This document shows, in pieces, positions 6,461-7,143 of a stretch of 7,143 bases of DNA. The notes under the pieces are model-generated. The model was not told where the DNA came from, did no database searches, and worked only from the letters and a program-made list of their open reading frames with translations. Within the stretch, counting starts at the first letter, position 1, and each line of letters opens with the position of its first letter. Source of the stretch: Desulfobacula sp. (GTDB lineage Bacteria; Desulfobacterota; Desulfobacteria; Desulfobacterales; Desulfobacteraceae). A program made the position numbers and the translations under genes. The stretch lies in contig JAGLNZ010000523.1 in NCBI GenBank assembly GCA_023139225.1, forward strand, positions 1-7,143, read 5' to 3'.

Positions 6461-6470
6461 GGGAATAGTC

Positions 6471-7121
6471 ATGAAAGAGTTACAAAGAATTTCACCGGTT
6501 GTGTTTAAAAGCACCCCCTTGAAAACAAAAAAAAGGGACAACTTGGACCTAGTAATGGAGTACAGTGCAGAAGGTGACGGACCATTTATAGTTGATTTAA
6601 GTCATAGCCCCAGGTTTGATGTACAGAGTTCCGATCTTGCGTCTGTCACGCCGTTGGGGATCACACTTCCGGAAATACCGGGTCAAAGTGTCCTTGAAAA
6701 AGGCGTACTGGCCAACCGGATGAACAGCACCCAGGTCTCATTATTCAACCTTGCCGGAGACGAAAGTGTTGCCATGCCCACTGAATCTGTTTACGGCGAA
6801 TCCATGTACACGGATGTCACGGAATCGACACTCTGTGTGGCCATTATTGGTAAAGAGACTTTTTCCATCTGTGAAAAACTGACCGCGCTCGATTTCATGG
6901 ATCCGGAAAAGATAACACCCTTCCTTTATCAGGGCCCTTTTTCACATGTGCCGTGCCAGATTATCACGCTAAGCCGTGACAATGAAAAATCAGGACTGAT
7001 TTTAACCTGCTCCAGAGGATATGGAAGGGATATGACCCACGCCATTCTTGACGCAGGTGTTGAATTTGGACTTAAACCTGCCGGGGAAAAAAAATTCATC
7101 CTTTGGTTAAACAGCTTATAA
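6471..7121 (+). CDS. soxG: Sarcosine oxidase gamma subunit
   Basis: A 216-aa cytoplasmic subunit; in characterised complexes SoxG has a GcvT/YgfZ-related fold and contacts the folate-binding region of SoxA. SoxG diverges fast, so the call rests partly on position. Family-like features are LGITLPEIPGQ (62-72), the TDVTESTLCVAIIG strand-turn (114-127), a following helix with ALDFMDPEKITPF (139-151), and the C-terminal LILTCSRGYGRDMTHAILDAG stretch (176-196), which matches the usual end of SoxG ahead of the last helix. The length is at the upper end for the family. The ribosome site is modest (AAGGGA, 6459-6464, close to the ATG), and the start lies 10 nt after soxA, so coupling with soxA translation is likely. 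Nothing suggests it is broken. Confidence 0.8.
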   Translation: MKELQRISPVVFKSTPLKTKKRDNLDLVMEYSAEGDGPFIVDLSHSPRFDVQSSDLASVTPLGITLPEIPGQSVLEKGVLANRMNSTQVSLFNLAGDESVAMPTESVYGESMYTDVTESTLCVAIIGKETFSICEKLTALDFMDPEKITPFLYQGPFSHVPCQIITLSRDNEKSGLILTCSRGYGRDMTHAILDAGVEFGLKPAGEKKFILWLNSL

Positions 7122-7143
7122 GTGAAGTTGCGGAAAAAATCAA
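7122..7143 (+). other. Downstream edge after soxG
   Basis: Only 22 nt remain after the soxG stop, with no terminator hairpin in view, so the operon may continue. A GTG directly after the stop opens a frame (VKLRKKS) to the edge but has no ribosome binding site; too little is visible to call a gene. Confidence 0.3.

Noticed and set aside
5576..6541. A 321-codon open frame on the minus strand opposite the soxA 3' half
   Set aside because: It lies wholly antisense to the conserved GcvT-like domain of SoxA and the soxG start, shows no recognisable domain, and is explained by the codon bias of soxA. A shadow frame is far more likely.
7122..7143. GTG directly after the soxG stop as the start of a fifth operon gene
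   Set aside because: There is no ribosome binding site at a useful distance and only seven codons are visible.

Overview
The window carries a complete heterotetrameric sarcosine oxidase operon, soxB-soxD-soxA-soxG (about 2041-7121, + strand). Upstream is about 2 kb of AT-rich accessory DNA with a cysteine-rich DUF3795-type gene, a small orphan lipoprotein gene and the relic of a tyrosine recombinase. The moderate-GC genes, AT-rich spacers, SoxA/SoxB wording and the type of integrase relic suggest a Gram-negative member of the Desulfobacterota (Desulfobacter/Desulfobacula-like sulfate reducers). That placement is inference: no rRNA or marker gene is present.

Layout. At 1-27 (- strand) are the first nine codons of a gene leaving the window. 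At 121-612 (-) lies the DUF3795-type protein with 15 cysteines; its promoter (TTGACA, 18 bp, TATACC) overlaps a GACCGGTC palindrome resembling a TetR-family operator. The 472-bp divergent spacer 613-1084 holds two interleaved inverted repeats. At 1085-1645 (+) is a lipoprotein of unknown function, closed by a hairpin terminator at 1672-1710. Directly behind it, on the other strand at 1709-1849, a 46-codon fragment of a phage-type integrase survives, including the box I arginine. A perfect 15-bp inverted repeat (1925-1939/1960-1974) then overlaps the putative -35 of the sox promoter (TATAAT at 1993-1998).

The sox genes are tightly packed: 20 nt between soxB and soxD, a 4-nt ATGA overlap between soxD and soxA, and 10 nt before soxG. 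By family knowledge SoxB binds the substrate, FAD and covalent FMN; SoxA binds NAD+ and carries the folate-dependent GcvT-like domain; SoxD is a zinc subunit; SoxG completes the complex. Together they convert sarcosine (N-methylglycine) to glycine and pass the methyl carbon to tetrahydrofolate as 5,10-methylene-THF. Key residues are intact in all four genes, so the complex looks functional.

The operon itself is a known system. The less expected signals are the integrase relic, the long inverted repeat at the sox promoter, the cysteine pattern in the ferredoxin-like domain of SoxA, and an oxygen-linked enzyme in a probable anaerobe. I see no convincing new multi-gene system in these 7.1 kb.
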